DNA of 64,000 nucleotides from Tissierellales bacterium (GTDB taxonomy: Bacteria > Bacillota > Clostridia > Tissierellales > Sedimentibacteraceae), in assembly GCA_018433765.1 (NCBI GenBank), contig JAHDQO010000016.1:30450-94449 (forward strand), read 5' to 3'. A program made the position numbers and the translations under genes. Shown here piece after piece: positions 36,818 to 45,631 of the stretch. Position 1 is the stretch's first letter; each line of letters opens with the position of its first letter. The notes beneath the pieces are model-generated. The model was given only the letters and a program-made list of their open reading frames with translations, was not told where the DNA came from and made no database searches.

Positions 36818-37902
36818 AATAAAAGTTTTCTTTTTCTTTCAAGCATATCAACAAATGCTTCTACTCTGGTATTGAATCCTGTTTCTCCTGTCATTTCGTC
36901 TACAACAAGTGTCATGGTAGGAAATCCATATACTTCTGATATTCTTGGTAGTATAGCTTTTACTACTATTTCTGGCATACAGCCTACAGGAAACATTTGT
37001 ATAACACCGTCAAAATCATTTTTGTAAGCTAATAATGTTTCTCCTACACTTTCTCTTGCATATCCTCCTATATTCATAGGTATAAATTCTTTTGCAGTTT
37101 CAAACAGCATTCTTGAACTTTTTGATACTGGTTTTAATGCTGTATGTTTTAACCACCAGCTTGGTTTCATTAATTTTTTGACGGAAACATCGTATTTCAC
37201 AAGTTTTTCTTCTATATTCATATTTGCACAATTTTCTATGTTAGTATATATTTCGCCTACTATTGCTATTTTAATAGGTTCTTTAGTACTATCTAACTCT
37301 ATATTATCAACTTTGTTTTTATATTCTTTAAGAAGATTAAGAGCTTTATTTGGGTCATTTTCTTGTATTACTTCTTTTTTACATCTGTTTAAAAGCCGTC
37401 TTAATTCTCCCTTTTTTATTTCATAAGCACTCTGTTCATACACTTTTTGTTCAATACTATCTATTATATTTATTGCTTTAAATGCATTAACTGCTGCTTT
37501 AGCTATCTGCTTCTTAGGTACTTTTTTCTCTCCTAGTATTAGTGAAAGTCTTCTAAAAAATTCTTTTATACCTATTTCTTTAGGATAATCAATTACTATA
37601 AATTTTATATTATCATATATGTTGTTAATAATTTTTTCTTGAAGCTCAGAGTATTCGCCAAGTCTGCACGGTCCACAGCTTCCTACAATTATTATTGTAT
37701 CAGCACCTTCTTTTATACTCTGCACATAGTTGCCTATCATATATTTAAATGGCAGACATATTTCATCTGGTGAATAATAGCATCCTATTCGAAGGTTTTC
37801 TTTGCTGTTTAGTGGAGGAATAACGTACTCTACTCCTAAATAATCTAGAAGTATTTTTACAGCTATATATGTATTACCTAAGTGCGGAAAGGTTACTTTC
37901 AT
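36796..37902 (-). CDS. Acyl-CoA dehydratase activase-related protein (HgdB/DUF2229-like), module 2
   Basis: The 368-aa protein has KVTFPHLGNTYIAVKILLDYL, CYYSPDEICLPFKYMIGNY, VGSCGPCRLGEY, QMFPVGCMPEIV and the end DEMTGETGFNTRVEAFVDML. This is the COG3580/3581 group related to dehydratase subunits; the conserved Cys residues probably bind Fe-S. In many Clostridia the activase and two such modules are one long polypeptide, but here they are separate genes. Its last residues (ERETSN) are encoded by a dispersed repeat. It overlaps the upstream gene by 29 bp. Confidence 0.85.
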   Translation of the reverse strand: MKVTFPHLGNTYIAVKILLDYLGVEYVIPPLNSKENLRIGCYYSPDEICLPFKYMIGNYVQSIKEGADTIIIVGSCGPCRLGEYSELQEKIINNIYDNIKFIVIDYPKEIGIKEFFRRLSLILGEKKVPKKQIAKAAVNAFKAINIIDSIEQKVYEQSAYEIKKGELRRLLNRCKKEVIQENDPNKALNLLKEYKNKVDNIELDSTKEPIKIAIVGEIYTNIENCANMNIEEKLVKYDVSVKKLMKPSWWLKHTALKPVSKSSRMLFETAKEFIPMNIGGYARESVGETLLAYKNDFDGVIQMFPVGCMPEIVVKAILPRISEVYGFPTMTLVVDEMTGETGFNTRVEAFVDMLERKRKLLLERETSN

Positions 37903-38794
37903 GATTCTTTCTCCTTTCTAGCATGTCAACAAATGCTTCTATACGTGTGTTTAGTCCCTCTTCACCGGTCTGCTCATCAACTTTTAAAACTAACATTGGA
38001 AAATCCATAAGTTCGGACTTTATTAGTTCTACACAAATAGAATCTATCCCGCATCCAAAAGAGGATATATATATAATACCGTCTACTTTTTTCTCTTTTA
38101 CTGCATATAAACATGAACCATAGTTCGTTACTAAAAAACTCCAAAATGGTTTTTTAGTAAGGTTATTAACATAATGCATAATATGATTTCTGTTTATCAT
38201 CTCTTCTGTTAATATATCAATATTTATATTGCTTAGCTTCTGTTTTAATTTCATGTTCACATATTGGTCTTTAATATTATAAGGATGACCTGCTATTAAT
38301 ACTTTTAAGTTGTTTGTATTTTTTTCTACTTTTGCAACATCTGTATTATAATAACGAACTGCTTCTTCAAAAGCACTTTGAATCTTACTATTTCTTTTTT
38401 CTACACCATAAACTAACTTCTTACACCATTTATATATTTTTTTCTTAGAATTTAAATATAATGGTTCAGAAGTTATTTCTGGTAAATTAGGAATATCTGC
38501 TTTTATAGTATCAGGTAGTCCGCAAAACTTAGGACAAATAAAGTGTCCACTTTCTGATTTCATAATTCTCGGAACTATAATTAGGTCTGATTTATCTTTT
38601 AACCATGCTACATGTCCGTGAAATACTTTTAACGGAAGACAAGCTTCATCAATGCTGTATTTAACTCCTAAGTTTAAAATTTCTTTGTTTGTATCTATAG
38701 ATGTAACAGTTTCTATGTCGAGTTCTTCTAAAAATTTAGTAATAAATGATTCATAATTATAATACATAAGTCCTTTAGGAATTCCTATTATCAT
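37874..38794 (-). CDS. Acyl-CoA dehydratase activase-related protein (DUF2229), module 1
   Basis: The 306-aa protein starts IIGIPKGLMYYNYESFITKFLEEL, then YSIDEACLPLKVFHGHV, PKFCGLPDTIK, SSFGCGIDSIC and DEQTGEEGLNTRIEAFVDMLERR, which is nearly the same end as module 2. It is the first gene of a three-gene operon with module 2 and the activase. The function of these sets is not established, and no dehydratase alpha/beta pair lies in the window. Confidence 0.85.
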   Translation of the reverse strand: MIIGIPKGLMYYNYESFITKFLEELDIETVTSIDTNKEILNLGVKYSIDEACLPLKVFHGHVAWLKDKSDLIIVPRIMKSESGHFICPKFCGLPDTIKADIPNLPEITSEPLYLNSKKKIYKWCKKLVYGVEKRNSKIQSAFEEAVRYYNTDVAKVEKNTNNLKVLIAGHPYNIKDQYVNMKLKQKLSNINIDILTEEMINRNHIMHYVNNLTKKPFWSFLVTNYGSCLYAVKEKKVDGIIYISSFGCGIDSICVELIKSELMDFPMLVLKVDEQTGEEGLNTRIEAFVDMLERRKNHESNLSALR

Positions 38795-39432
38795 GATTAG
38801 CTCCTTAATGTAAACTTATATATGTTTTATATACTTATTTGTATATATTTCCCTAAAGGTTTGTACAATATACCATAAATTCATATAAAAAAGTTATTTA
38901 CATATATTATTATTACAGCAAATGATAATATAATAATTTAAGTTTTTTACTGTTTCATGTCATACCATGTCACAATATGTAAAATATTATTAACTTTATA
39001 TAATATTTGGATATTTTGCTCAAATCGTATTGACTTATTATATATCAAGAAGTATAATTTTATTGGAAATATTTTCTTGTCTATTGTTTGCAAATAATGA
39101 CTCAGTGACAATAGTTGTTATAAATATTAGGGGGATAGTTTGTTTAGTGTTTCTTGTCATTTTTTTATTACTTCTATAAAAGCTATCAAATAATTATTAC
39201 CCTAGCAAATAACAAATTATTGTAAATACTTTTATTATTTAATTAAGTTTTACATTATTAATTAAATTCAATATAGACGGTTGTAAAACAAAAGTGTAAA
39301 AATAGAATGAATCGTCTAGTAATAAGTAGAAGAAAGGAGGGCTGTATTAAGTATTTATAATGATTTGATCAGTTAACTTAATAATTTATATTCCTTTAAG
39401 TTAACAAATTAATATATTAGGGAGGAAGTAAT
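38795..39432. other. 640-bp intergenic between activase operon and cstA
   Basis: AT-rich and without a credible ORF. It holds the promoters of both divergent units. I saw no -24/-12 promoter. An AAAGGAGGG at about 39335 has no start codon after it. Confidence 0.4.
39372..39405 (+). promoter_or_regulatory. Inverted repeat in the cstA leader
   Basis: A perfect 10-bp inverted repeat (GTTAACTTAA, 39372-39381; complement 39396-39405) with a 14-nt loop lies 28 bp before the cstA start. It may be an operator or an RNA hairpin near the ribosome site. Confidence 0.5.
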
Positions 39433-41106
39433 ATGAATTCTTTACTATTATGTATTATAACTTATGTAGGTTTTATTATAGCTTATAAAACTTATGGTAA
39501 ATTTATTGGACAGAAAATATTCGCATTAAGTGGAAAAACTGTAACTCCGGCACATGAATTAAAAGATAATGTTGATTATGTGCCTACCAAGAAAAATATA
39601 TTGTTTGGTCACCACTTTACGTCAATAGCAGGTACAGGACCTATAGTAGGCCCAGCGATAGGTGTTATATGGGGTTGGGTTCCTGCAGTAATTTGGGTAT
39701 TTGTAGGTTCCATATTTATGGGTGCTGTTCATGACTTTGGTGCATTAGTAATTTCTTCTAGGAATAAGGGTAAATCTTTAGGTGATGTTACTAAAGATAT
39801 AGTAAGCCCTACTTCAAGAAAGTTATTCTTGATAGTTATATTTTTCTTGCTTTTGATTATAATTGCAATATTCGCTATGATAATAGGGAAACTTTTCATT
39901 ATGTATCCTTCTTCAATATTCCCTGTATGGATGCAAATTCCTATAGCAGTTCTACTTGGTTATCTTGTTTATAAGAAAAAAATGAATGTAAATGTTTTAT
40001 CAATAATTGCAATCATACTTATGTACTTTACAATTTGGATTGGTGCTACTTATATAAATAGCTTCCACATTCCTCAAATTTTTGGATTACAAGAAATTAT
40101 AGTTTGGGTATGGATATTAATGATTTATGCATTCATTGCTTCTGTACTACCAGTTCAAAAACTATTACAGCCTAGAGATTATATTAACTCACATGAGTTG
40201 TTGGTAGCTATGGCATTATTATTCATAGGTTTAATTATTAGACGTCCTCAAATTGTTGCACCTGCTGTAAGAGCTTCAGTAGAAGGTGCTCCACCAATGC
40301 TGCCATTCTTATTTATTACTATTGCTTGTGGTGCGATTTCAGGATTCCACAGTTTAGTTTCTTCTGGTACATCATCCAAACAGTTAAATAACGAACAAGA
40401 TGCAAGAATGATAGGTTATGGAGGTATGCTGTTAGAAGGTGCACTTGCTATTATGGTAATATTAGCATGTACAGCAGGTATAGGAGACAGCGTTGCATGG
40501 TCTGCAAGATATGTAGATTGGGCTAGTGCAAGTTCATTAGGTGCAAAATTAGGTGCTTTTGTAGATGGAGGAGCTAATTTTATTACCGGACTTGGAATTA
40601 GTGCTAATTTCGCTAAAACTATTTTGGCTGTATTTATAGTAAGTTTTGCAGCTACAACTCTTGATACAGCAACAAGAATTCAGAGATATGTTGTATCTGA
40701 AATAGCTGAATCAATAAAATTCAAACCATTAACTAAGAAATATGGTGCTACACTTTTTGCTGTAATTACTGCTATTTTACTTGCTATGGCTAAGCCTGGC
40801 GGTGCTGGTGCTATGATTTTATGGCCATTATTTGGTGCTACAAATCAATTGCTAGCAGGTTTAGCTTTAATGGTTATTACTGTATATTTAGCTAAGAAAA
40901 ATAAACCTACTATATATACATTAATACCAATGATATTTATGATAGTAATGACAGGCTGGGGTATGATTTATAATATTATAACTTATTTCAATACCGCAGA
41001 TTGGTTATTATTTGTTATAGGTATCATAATATTGCTACTTGAAATTTGGATGATAATAGAAGCTTTCAAAGCTATTAGAAAAAGTAAAAAAGCTAGTTTG
41101 AGTTAA
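39433..41106 (+). CDS. cstA: CstA-family carbon-starvation transporter
   Basis: The 557-aa protein has about 14 hydrophobic segments and CstA landmarks: HHFTSIAGTGPIVGPAIGVIWGW, VHDFGALVISSRNKGKSLG, GFHSLVSSGTSSKQL and DTATRIQRYV. CstA proteins import peptides or pyruvate during carbon limitation. It is shorter than E. coli CstA (701 aa), like many Firmicute forms. AGGGAGGAAG precedes the ATG. The gene is monocistronic. Confidence 0.94.
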   Translation: MNSLLLCIITYVGFIIAYKTYGKFIGQKIFALSGKTVTPAHELKDNVDYVPTKKNILFGHHFTSIAGTGPIVGPAIGVIWGWVPAVIWVFVGSIFMGAVHDFGALVISSRNKGKSLGDVTKDIVSPTSRKLFLIVIFFLLLIIIAIFAMIIGKLFIMYPSSIFPVWMQIPIAVLLGYLVYKKKMNVNVLSIIAIILMYFTIWIGATYINSFHIPQIFGLQEIIVWVWILMIYAFIASVLPVQKLLQPRDYINSHELLVAMALLFIGLIIRRPQIVAPAVRASVEGAPPMLPFLFITIACGAISGFHSLVSSGTSSKQLNNEQDARMIGYGGMLLEGALAIMVILACTAGIGDSVAWSARYVDWASASSLGAKLGAFVDGGANFITGLGISANFAKTILAVFIVSFAATTLDTATRIQRYVVSEIAESIKFKPLTKKYGATLFAVITAILLAMAKPGGAGAMILWPLFGATNQLLAGLALMVITVYLAKKNKPTIYTLIPMIFMIVMTGWGMIYNIITYFNTADWLLFVIGIIILLLEIWMIIEAFKAIRKSKKASLS

Positions 41107-41132
41107 TTATCATATTCAGTAATATTAGCCTA

Positions 41133-41160
41133 TGAGACGGCATTGTTTAATGCCGTCTCA
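41133..41160 (+). terminator. cstA terminator, left copy of a duplicated hairpin
   Basis: A perfect 12-bp stem (41133-41144 with 41149-41160) and a GTTT loop follow the cstA stop. A near-copy lies at 41385-41406. Confidence 0.75.
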
Positions 41161-41384
41161 TACTATTGAGAAACCCGAATTTCATCGTTGTCGCCTCAAT
41201 CGAGAATGCTCACGTATTTCTATATACGCTCCGCTTACTCACTTTCGGCACGCCTCGAACTTAAGTGAGAATCTAAATCTTTGATTTAGCTCTTCAAACT
41301 TACTCAGCGACTAGAAGGAGTCGAGTTACCACTTAAGAGTTTTCTCAAAAGTCTGCCATCTTGTTGACTTTGTCAACAATCTGG
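41161..41384. repeat. Structured intergenic element between two hairpin copies
   Basis: This non-coding 224-bp stretch is visibly richer in G+C than its surroundings and full of short inverted repeats: CTAAATC-TTT-GATTTAG (about 41274-41290), CTTAAGTG with CACTTAAG, and TGTTGAC-TTT-GTCAACA (about 41363-41379). It is framed by two almost identical hairpins. It looks like a small palindromic mobile element or a structured RNA rather than ordinary spacer DNA. Confidence 0.55.
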
Positions 41385-41406
41385 GACGGCATTGGTTAAT
41401 GCCGTC
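41385..41406. terminator. Right copy of the duplicated hairpin
   Basis: A 9-bp perfect stem (41385-41393 with 41398-41406) and a GGTT loop. It can end transcription of the leftward coiled-coil gene (stop at 41412) or of the element. Confidence 0.6.
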
Positions 41407-41411
41407 TCTTA

Positions 41412-42356
41412 TTATGCATTACTAATTATTTCTTTATAAGACTTTTCTAAATTCTCTAGATTTTCATTTTCTACTTCTAAATTTCTATTTAAATCATATA
41501 TTACTTTATCTACTTTGTTTATAGTAGTATTTACTTGGCTTAATGCTTCATTAATTTTTGTTTGAACAGAAATATCTGCCAATAACCCATCAAAAAAGTA
41601 ATCTGCAAATCTTAGGAATGAACTTATATCTATATTCATATTTTCTATACTTTTACCTACATCTGCAAGCTCTACTCTAAAAGTATTAAGATCTGATTGA
41701 GTTCTATTGATTTGAGCCGCAGCATTATCTAGTTTACCATGTTTAATTGCAGTTGATAAAAGGCCTCCGCCTATCATATCATATATGCCCCAGTTTTTTG
41801 CAGAATCAAGATTCTTTTTTACCTCAATTAATGAATGATGTAAAGTGCTTCCAGCAGCTATTGCTTCATTGATTTCTTTTATATTGTTAGTATGTTTTAC
41901 TCTGTTATTTACTACTTCATCAAGTTGTTCTTTTATTTCATTATCATTGTTTCTTATAATATTTTCTTTATCTTCAATACATTGATTATATTCTTTTTCT
42001 AAATGTGAATATCTAGAAACTTTTGCTGTAAAATTATCAATCCTGTTTCTTATATCTTTAAGCTCTTGATTTGCAGTATCTACTTTAAGCTTTGCTCTCC
42101 AAGCTTCTCTTTTTTCTTTCTGCATAGTATCTGCAACATCACCTTTTATTGTATGAAAAAATTTCGTTAGTGATATTTTTTCAAGTTTTTCAACATCTAG
42201 ATTTTCTTTTTCTAATTGCTTTTTTAATTCTGATAGATTTTCTATAAGCTTACTTTCACTTTTCTTTTCTTCATCAAGCAGTCTCTTTGCTTTTTCTATT
42301 TCTTTCATTTCTAGCTTTATATTCATTATTTTTTCATTAATGTCGTTTATATTCAT
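41412..42356 (-). CDS. Coiled-coil protein of unknown function
   Basis: The 314-aa protein is almost wholly charged heptad-type helix: N-terminal (1-180, e.g. ELKKQLEKENLDVEKLEK) and C-terminal (230-312) coiled coils. They frame a central glycine-containing segment, NWGIYDMIGGGLLSTAIKHGKLD, that may be a hinge. There is no signal peptide or membrane segment. I recognise it only as a conserved Firmicute hypothetical type. It is monocistronic. Confidence 0.7.
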   Translation of the reverse strand: MNINDINEKIMNIKLEMKEIEKAKRLLDEEKKSESKLIENLSELKKQLEKENLDVEKLEKISLTKFFHTIKGDVADTMQKEKREAWRAKLKVDTANQELKDIRNRIDNFTAKVSRYSHLEKEYNQCIEDKENIIRNNDNEIKEQLDEVVNNRVKHTNNIKEINEAIAAGSTLHHSLIEVKKNLDSAKNWGIYDMIGGGLLSTAIKHGKLDNAAAQINRTQSDLNTFRVELADVGKSIENMNIDISSFLRFADYFFDGLLADISVQTKINEALSQVNTTINKVDKVIYDLNRNLEVENENLENLEKSYKEIISNA

Positions 42357-42468
42357 ATAAAAGCCCCCTAAATTAATTTAGTACTTGTTAAAATAACAAT
42401 TCCTTATCAATTATAACTAATATTATAAAATGTTACAATAATCTACAAAATAATTTTATTATATTCTT

Positions 42469-43218
42469 TTATTTTATTGGATTAGTAAAAGAGCAAGGTA
42501 AATCTACACAACATTTACCACATACATCTGTTAATCCTAAATTAGAATGTAATTCAGCATTTTTAAGAAGTATTTCATAGCATTTATGTCTATCATATGA
42601 ATCAACTCTTAAAGCATTATTCACACATCTTTGAACACATTTTTTACAAATTCCTCTGCTTTTATATAAGCAGTTTTCTTCATTGTTTCTTTGTGTAGGT
42701 TCTATTTTTATATTAGTTACTATACTTCCAATTCTTCCACAGCATCCTTTTTTAGTAATAAGCATATTGTTTAAACCAAATTTGCCCAGACCTGCTATAT
42801 AACCAACATGCCTATGCGACCAATCACTTATTAAACTGTCTTTATTAAAATTATGTGTTGCAGGTATTATAGTAGATTCATAACGTAATTTTTCAAGTTC
42901 TTTTTTTATGTATTTGTTAAGATTTAATATTAGCTGATTAGTTTCTACATAAGCTAATGCCCATTGTGATGAGCTGTATTCTCCGTCTATATTTGAGTAT
43001 ACAACTGATTTTTCAAAAGGAATGAAATAACTAATTACAGTTTGAGCATCTTTCATAAAATCTTTAGGCACAGCATGAGTAGGACTTATTATGTCTTTTA
43101 ATTTAATGAACATTTCATCATCGGCACTAGCAAATTTTACTATAGGTTCTCTCCAACGAGTTTTTGCAGTATACTCTTTTACATACTGCTCTATTAACTG
43201 AATTATCTTATTCTTCAA
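42469..43218 (-). CDS. QueG-like epoxyqueuosine reductase-family Fe-S protein
   Basis: The 249-aa protein shows GLGKFGLNNMLITKKGCCGRIGSIVTN, the QueG-type loop, then ferredoxin-like cysteines CLYKSRGICKKCVQRC and CGKCC near the C-terminus, enough for [4Fe-4S] clusters. True QueG (about 380 aa) reduces epoxyqueuosine in tRNA using cobalamin. This short form is common in anaerobes and its substrate is unknown. Confidence 0.85.
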   Translation of the reverse strand: MKNKIIQLIEQYVKEYTAKTRWREPIVKFASADDEMFIKLKDIISPTHAVPKDFMKDAQTVISYFIPFEKSVVYSNIDGEYSSSQWALAYVETNQLILNLNKYIKKELEKLRYESTIIPATHNFNKDSLISDWSHRHVGYIAGLGKFGLNNMLITKKGCCGRIGSIVTNIKIEPTQRNNEENCLYKSRGICKKCVQRCVNNALRVDSYDRHKCYEILLKNAELHSNLGLTDVCGKCCVDLPCSFTNPIK

Positions 43219-43290
43219 TTTTTATAAACATCCCTTTCATAATTCTTTTATTATATTAAAATTATAACACAACAATACTACTTAATATAA

Positions 43291-43325
43291 AAAAATGGCA
43301 TTCAATGTCAAACAATGCCATTTTT
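43291..43325 (-). terminator. Rho-independent terminator of the GT8 gene
   Basis: A perfect 12-bp stem (43291-43302 with 43314-43325) and an 11-nt loop, with a T-rich minus-strand tail, lies 5 bp past the stop at 43330. Confidence 0.88.
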
Positions 43326-43329
43326 CATT

Positions 43330-44289
43330 TTATAGTATTTTACATAATTTTTTATCATATAATCTAAGACTTCTTTTAACTTTTGGTATATCTTGTAATG
43401 ATGGATAAACGTATTTAACCATTTCTACGAATTCTCTATACCAGAGCCTATAATCTTTAAATTTATAATAATGAATAACTGCCTTTTCTTTATTGTCATT
43501 CCACGGCTTTAATCCAGCAAAGTGCGTTCCATATATATGCTCTATACTAGGCTGGCTGTTAAATGCACAATATCTTATATCAATATTATGCCACTTTCCA
43601 GACCAATAATATGTCATATACTGCATTTCCGGCCAGCTAAAATCACTTATTTTCTGTATAATTGAAGTGTTTTTTAAAGACTTAATTATTGATCTATATT
43701 CTATAATACTAGGCTTTAGAACCCATACACAGGCATTAACCCCCATGTTAGTAGAATCGTACCATACTCTATCTGTCAAATGTTTAGGGATAGGTTCTCC
43801 ATGACAGCATATAGACCCATATATATTGTGCCATATGCTCTTTCCATTTTCTCTGCATGTTGATTTTGATTGAACAAAATGTTCTTTTCTTTCATTAATG
43901 ATGCCTGCAGGTGTATTTAATTTAAATAATTCATCATACGACTTAATAGGCATAATATCTGCATCAAGAAGTACAATTTTATCATAAGAACACCCAAGGT
44001 CTCCATCTCTTCCAAGTCTAAGTGCCTGCAGTCTAGTAAATAAATATGACCAATCTTGCCTTTCATGCTGTTTGCTGCTGTTTATAACAATTTCTTCTAC
44101 TTCAATCACTTTATCATACAAGTTTGCTAGTCCTTGACGGCCTTTGAAAGACACATCTTTAGTGATTAAACAAACTAAATCTGCTTTTGTACACTGTTTT
44201 CTTAAACAATAAGCTAAAACTAGTGCACCGGGAATAAAACTGTCGTTTTTCATTATAAATGTTACATATGCATTCTTTCCATTTTCCAT
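43330..44289 (-). CDS. Glycosyltransferase family 8 (glycogenin-like)
   Basis: The 319-aa protein has the GT-A fold with YVTFIMKNDSFIPGALVLAYCLRK, the manganese-binding DxD in KIVLLDADIMPIKSYDELF, and the later HIYGTHFAGLKPW, the usual GT8 His/Gly motifs. It would transfer a hexose from UDP-sugar to an unknown acceptor. It is alone, with no surface-polysaccharide genes nearby. The ribosome site is inside a hairpin (44296-44317). Confidence 0.88.
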   Translation of the reverse strand: MENGKNAYVTFIMKNDSFIPGALVLAYCLRKQCTKADLVCLITKDVSFKGRQGLANLYDKVIEVEEIVINSSKQHERQDWSYLFTRLQALRLGRDGDLGCSYDKIVLLDADIMPIKSYDELFKLNTPAGIINERKEHFVQSKSTCRENGKSIWHNIYGSICCHGEPIPKHLTDRVWYDSTNMGVNACVWVLKPSIIEYRSIIKSLKNTSIIQKISDFSWPEMQYMTYYWSGKWHNIDIRYCAFNSQPSIEHIYGTHFAGLKPWNDNKEKAVIHYYKFKDYRLWYREFVEMVKYVYPSLQDIPKVKRSLRLYDKKLCKIL

Positions 44290-44295
44290 ACTTTA

Positions 44296-44317
44296 GCTCT
44301 CCTTTTTTTAAGAGAGC
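44296..44317 (-). promoter_or_regulatory. Hairpin enclosing the GT8 ribosome site
   Basis: GCTCTC (44296-44301) pairs with GAGAGC (44312-44317), so the AAAGGAGAGC Shine-Dalgarno lies in the loop and one arm. It could lower translation until opened. Confidence 0.4.
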
Positions 44318-44580
44318 AAAAATAAACTCTATGGAAAAATACACTCTATATTCTAAAAACATCTTTATTTGCTCCCTTTACTAGTAATAAATTTATTTAA
44401 CATTTATTTGTACTAATAAAGGGTTACTTACGTACTGCTCTAATAATCAATTGTTTCAACTCCTTTATACTATATATATATTAAGTTCTATCACTCCTGT
44501 TGTTTTCAAAATTTTGCTTTTAATGACATATTCAAGATTCTTCAACTCCGCTTCGCTTCGTTCAGAATGACGGCTACTAA
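44318..44580. other. Intergenic with dispersed repeat copy B
   Basis: AT-rich, with no ORF. The dispersed repeat at 44535-44571 (AGATTCTTCAACTCCGC to CAGAATGAC) lies just past the serine-hydrolase stop. The rest is presumably the GT8 promoter. Confidence 0.5.
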
Positions 44581-45603
44581 TCATACTAAACTTATAATTT
44601 CTCTAATAATAGGCCATGCTCCATCGCTAGTATTTGAAATTACTGTATATATAATATTTTTTTCTCTAATTAATGCAGATTTGAAGGATACACCGGGATC
44701 ACTTCCTACAATATATTCTTCTACTGGTTCATTTTTTCCCTTGTATATCCAAATCCCATATCCATAATAATCATTTTCTCCTTCTGATTCAGCTTTAACA
44801 TGAGATTTAGTGTATAACTCAACCATATCTTTTGGTATAATCTTATAATTTAGAAAAGCATCCCATAACTTATATAAATCACCTATTGTTGTGAATGCAC
44901 CTCCATCACCACCACCTATTATTGGCAAATTATATACATTGGTACGCCATCCACCGCTTTCTTCTACATATCCTACAGCAGTATTTGCAGGTAGTTTATT
45001 TAAAGCAAACAAACCTGAATTGTTCATTCCAATTGATTTAAATACCTCTTGTTCAACGAAGTCTTTATATTTCATTCCTGATACTTCTTCTACAATAGCC
45101 GCTAATAGTACAAAACCGCTGTTGCAGTATGAAAATCTTTCTCCTGGAGAAAATTTCATTTTTTCCTGTGGAAATATAGGAAAATAATCTGATGGTTCTT
45201 TCATTTCATACCATGGTACATCTACTGTAAAATTATCAAAGTCTGTTATTTTTTCCTCATCAAAATAGTCAGGAATTCCTGATGTATGAGTTAGCAGATG
45301 TTCTATAGTAACTTCTTTTGAATACAATGGGAATTCATATTTAATTAAATCAAAAACTTTTGTTTTAAATGATATCTTGCCTTGTTCAACAAGCTTGCCT
45401 ACAGCTAAAGCTGTGAATAGTTTAGTACCGGATGCAATTCCAAACTTGGTATCTAATTTATTATTACGTTTATTGCTTCTTTCTGCATACCCTACAGCTT
45501 TTTCATATATTATCTTTCCTTCTTCTCTTATTGAAACTACTCCTGAAAAATTGTTCTTTTCTATTGAGGCATCTATAATGTCTGTCATTTTTAAGTTATC
45601 CAT
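44581..45603 (-). CDS. Beta-lactamase-fold serine hydrolase (class C/PBP4* type)
   Basis: The 340-aa cytosolic-looking protein (no signal peptide) has the SxxK nucleophile in GIASGTKLFTALAVGKL, the YxN motif in FSYCNSGFVLLAA, and LLTHTSGIPDYF. The family includes esterases, D-aminopeptidases and PBP-like proteins. No clear KTG triad follows. The substrate is unknown, and it lies downstream of the ABC-F gene with only 28 bp between, so co-transcription is possible. Confidence 0.88.
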   Translation of the reverse strand: MDNLKMTDIIDASIEKNNFSGVVSIREEGKIIYEKAVGYAERSNKRNNKLDTKFGIASGTKLFTALAVGKLVEQGKISFKTKVFDLIKYEFPLYSKEVTIEHLLTHTSGIPDYFDEEKITDFDNFTVDVPWYEMKEPSDYFPIFPQEKMKFSPGERFSYCNSGFVLLAAIVEEVSGMKYKDFVEQEVFKSIGMNNSGLFALNKLPANTAVGYVEESGGWRTNVYNLPIIGGGDGGAFTTIGDLYKLWDAFLNYKIIPKDMVELYTKSHVKAESEGENDYYGYGIWIYKGKNEPVEEYIVGSDPGVSFKSALIREKNIIYTVISNTSDGAWPIIREIISLV

Positions 45604-45631
45604 ATGAATTTTCTCCTTTCATAACAAGTAC

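Noticed and set aside
38795..39432. Small gene or riboswitch upstream of cstA
   Set aside because: An AAAGGAGGG at about 39335 has no usable start codon, and I recognise no riboswitch core; only an inverted repeat can be supported.
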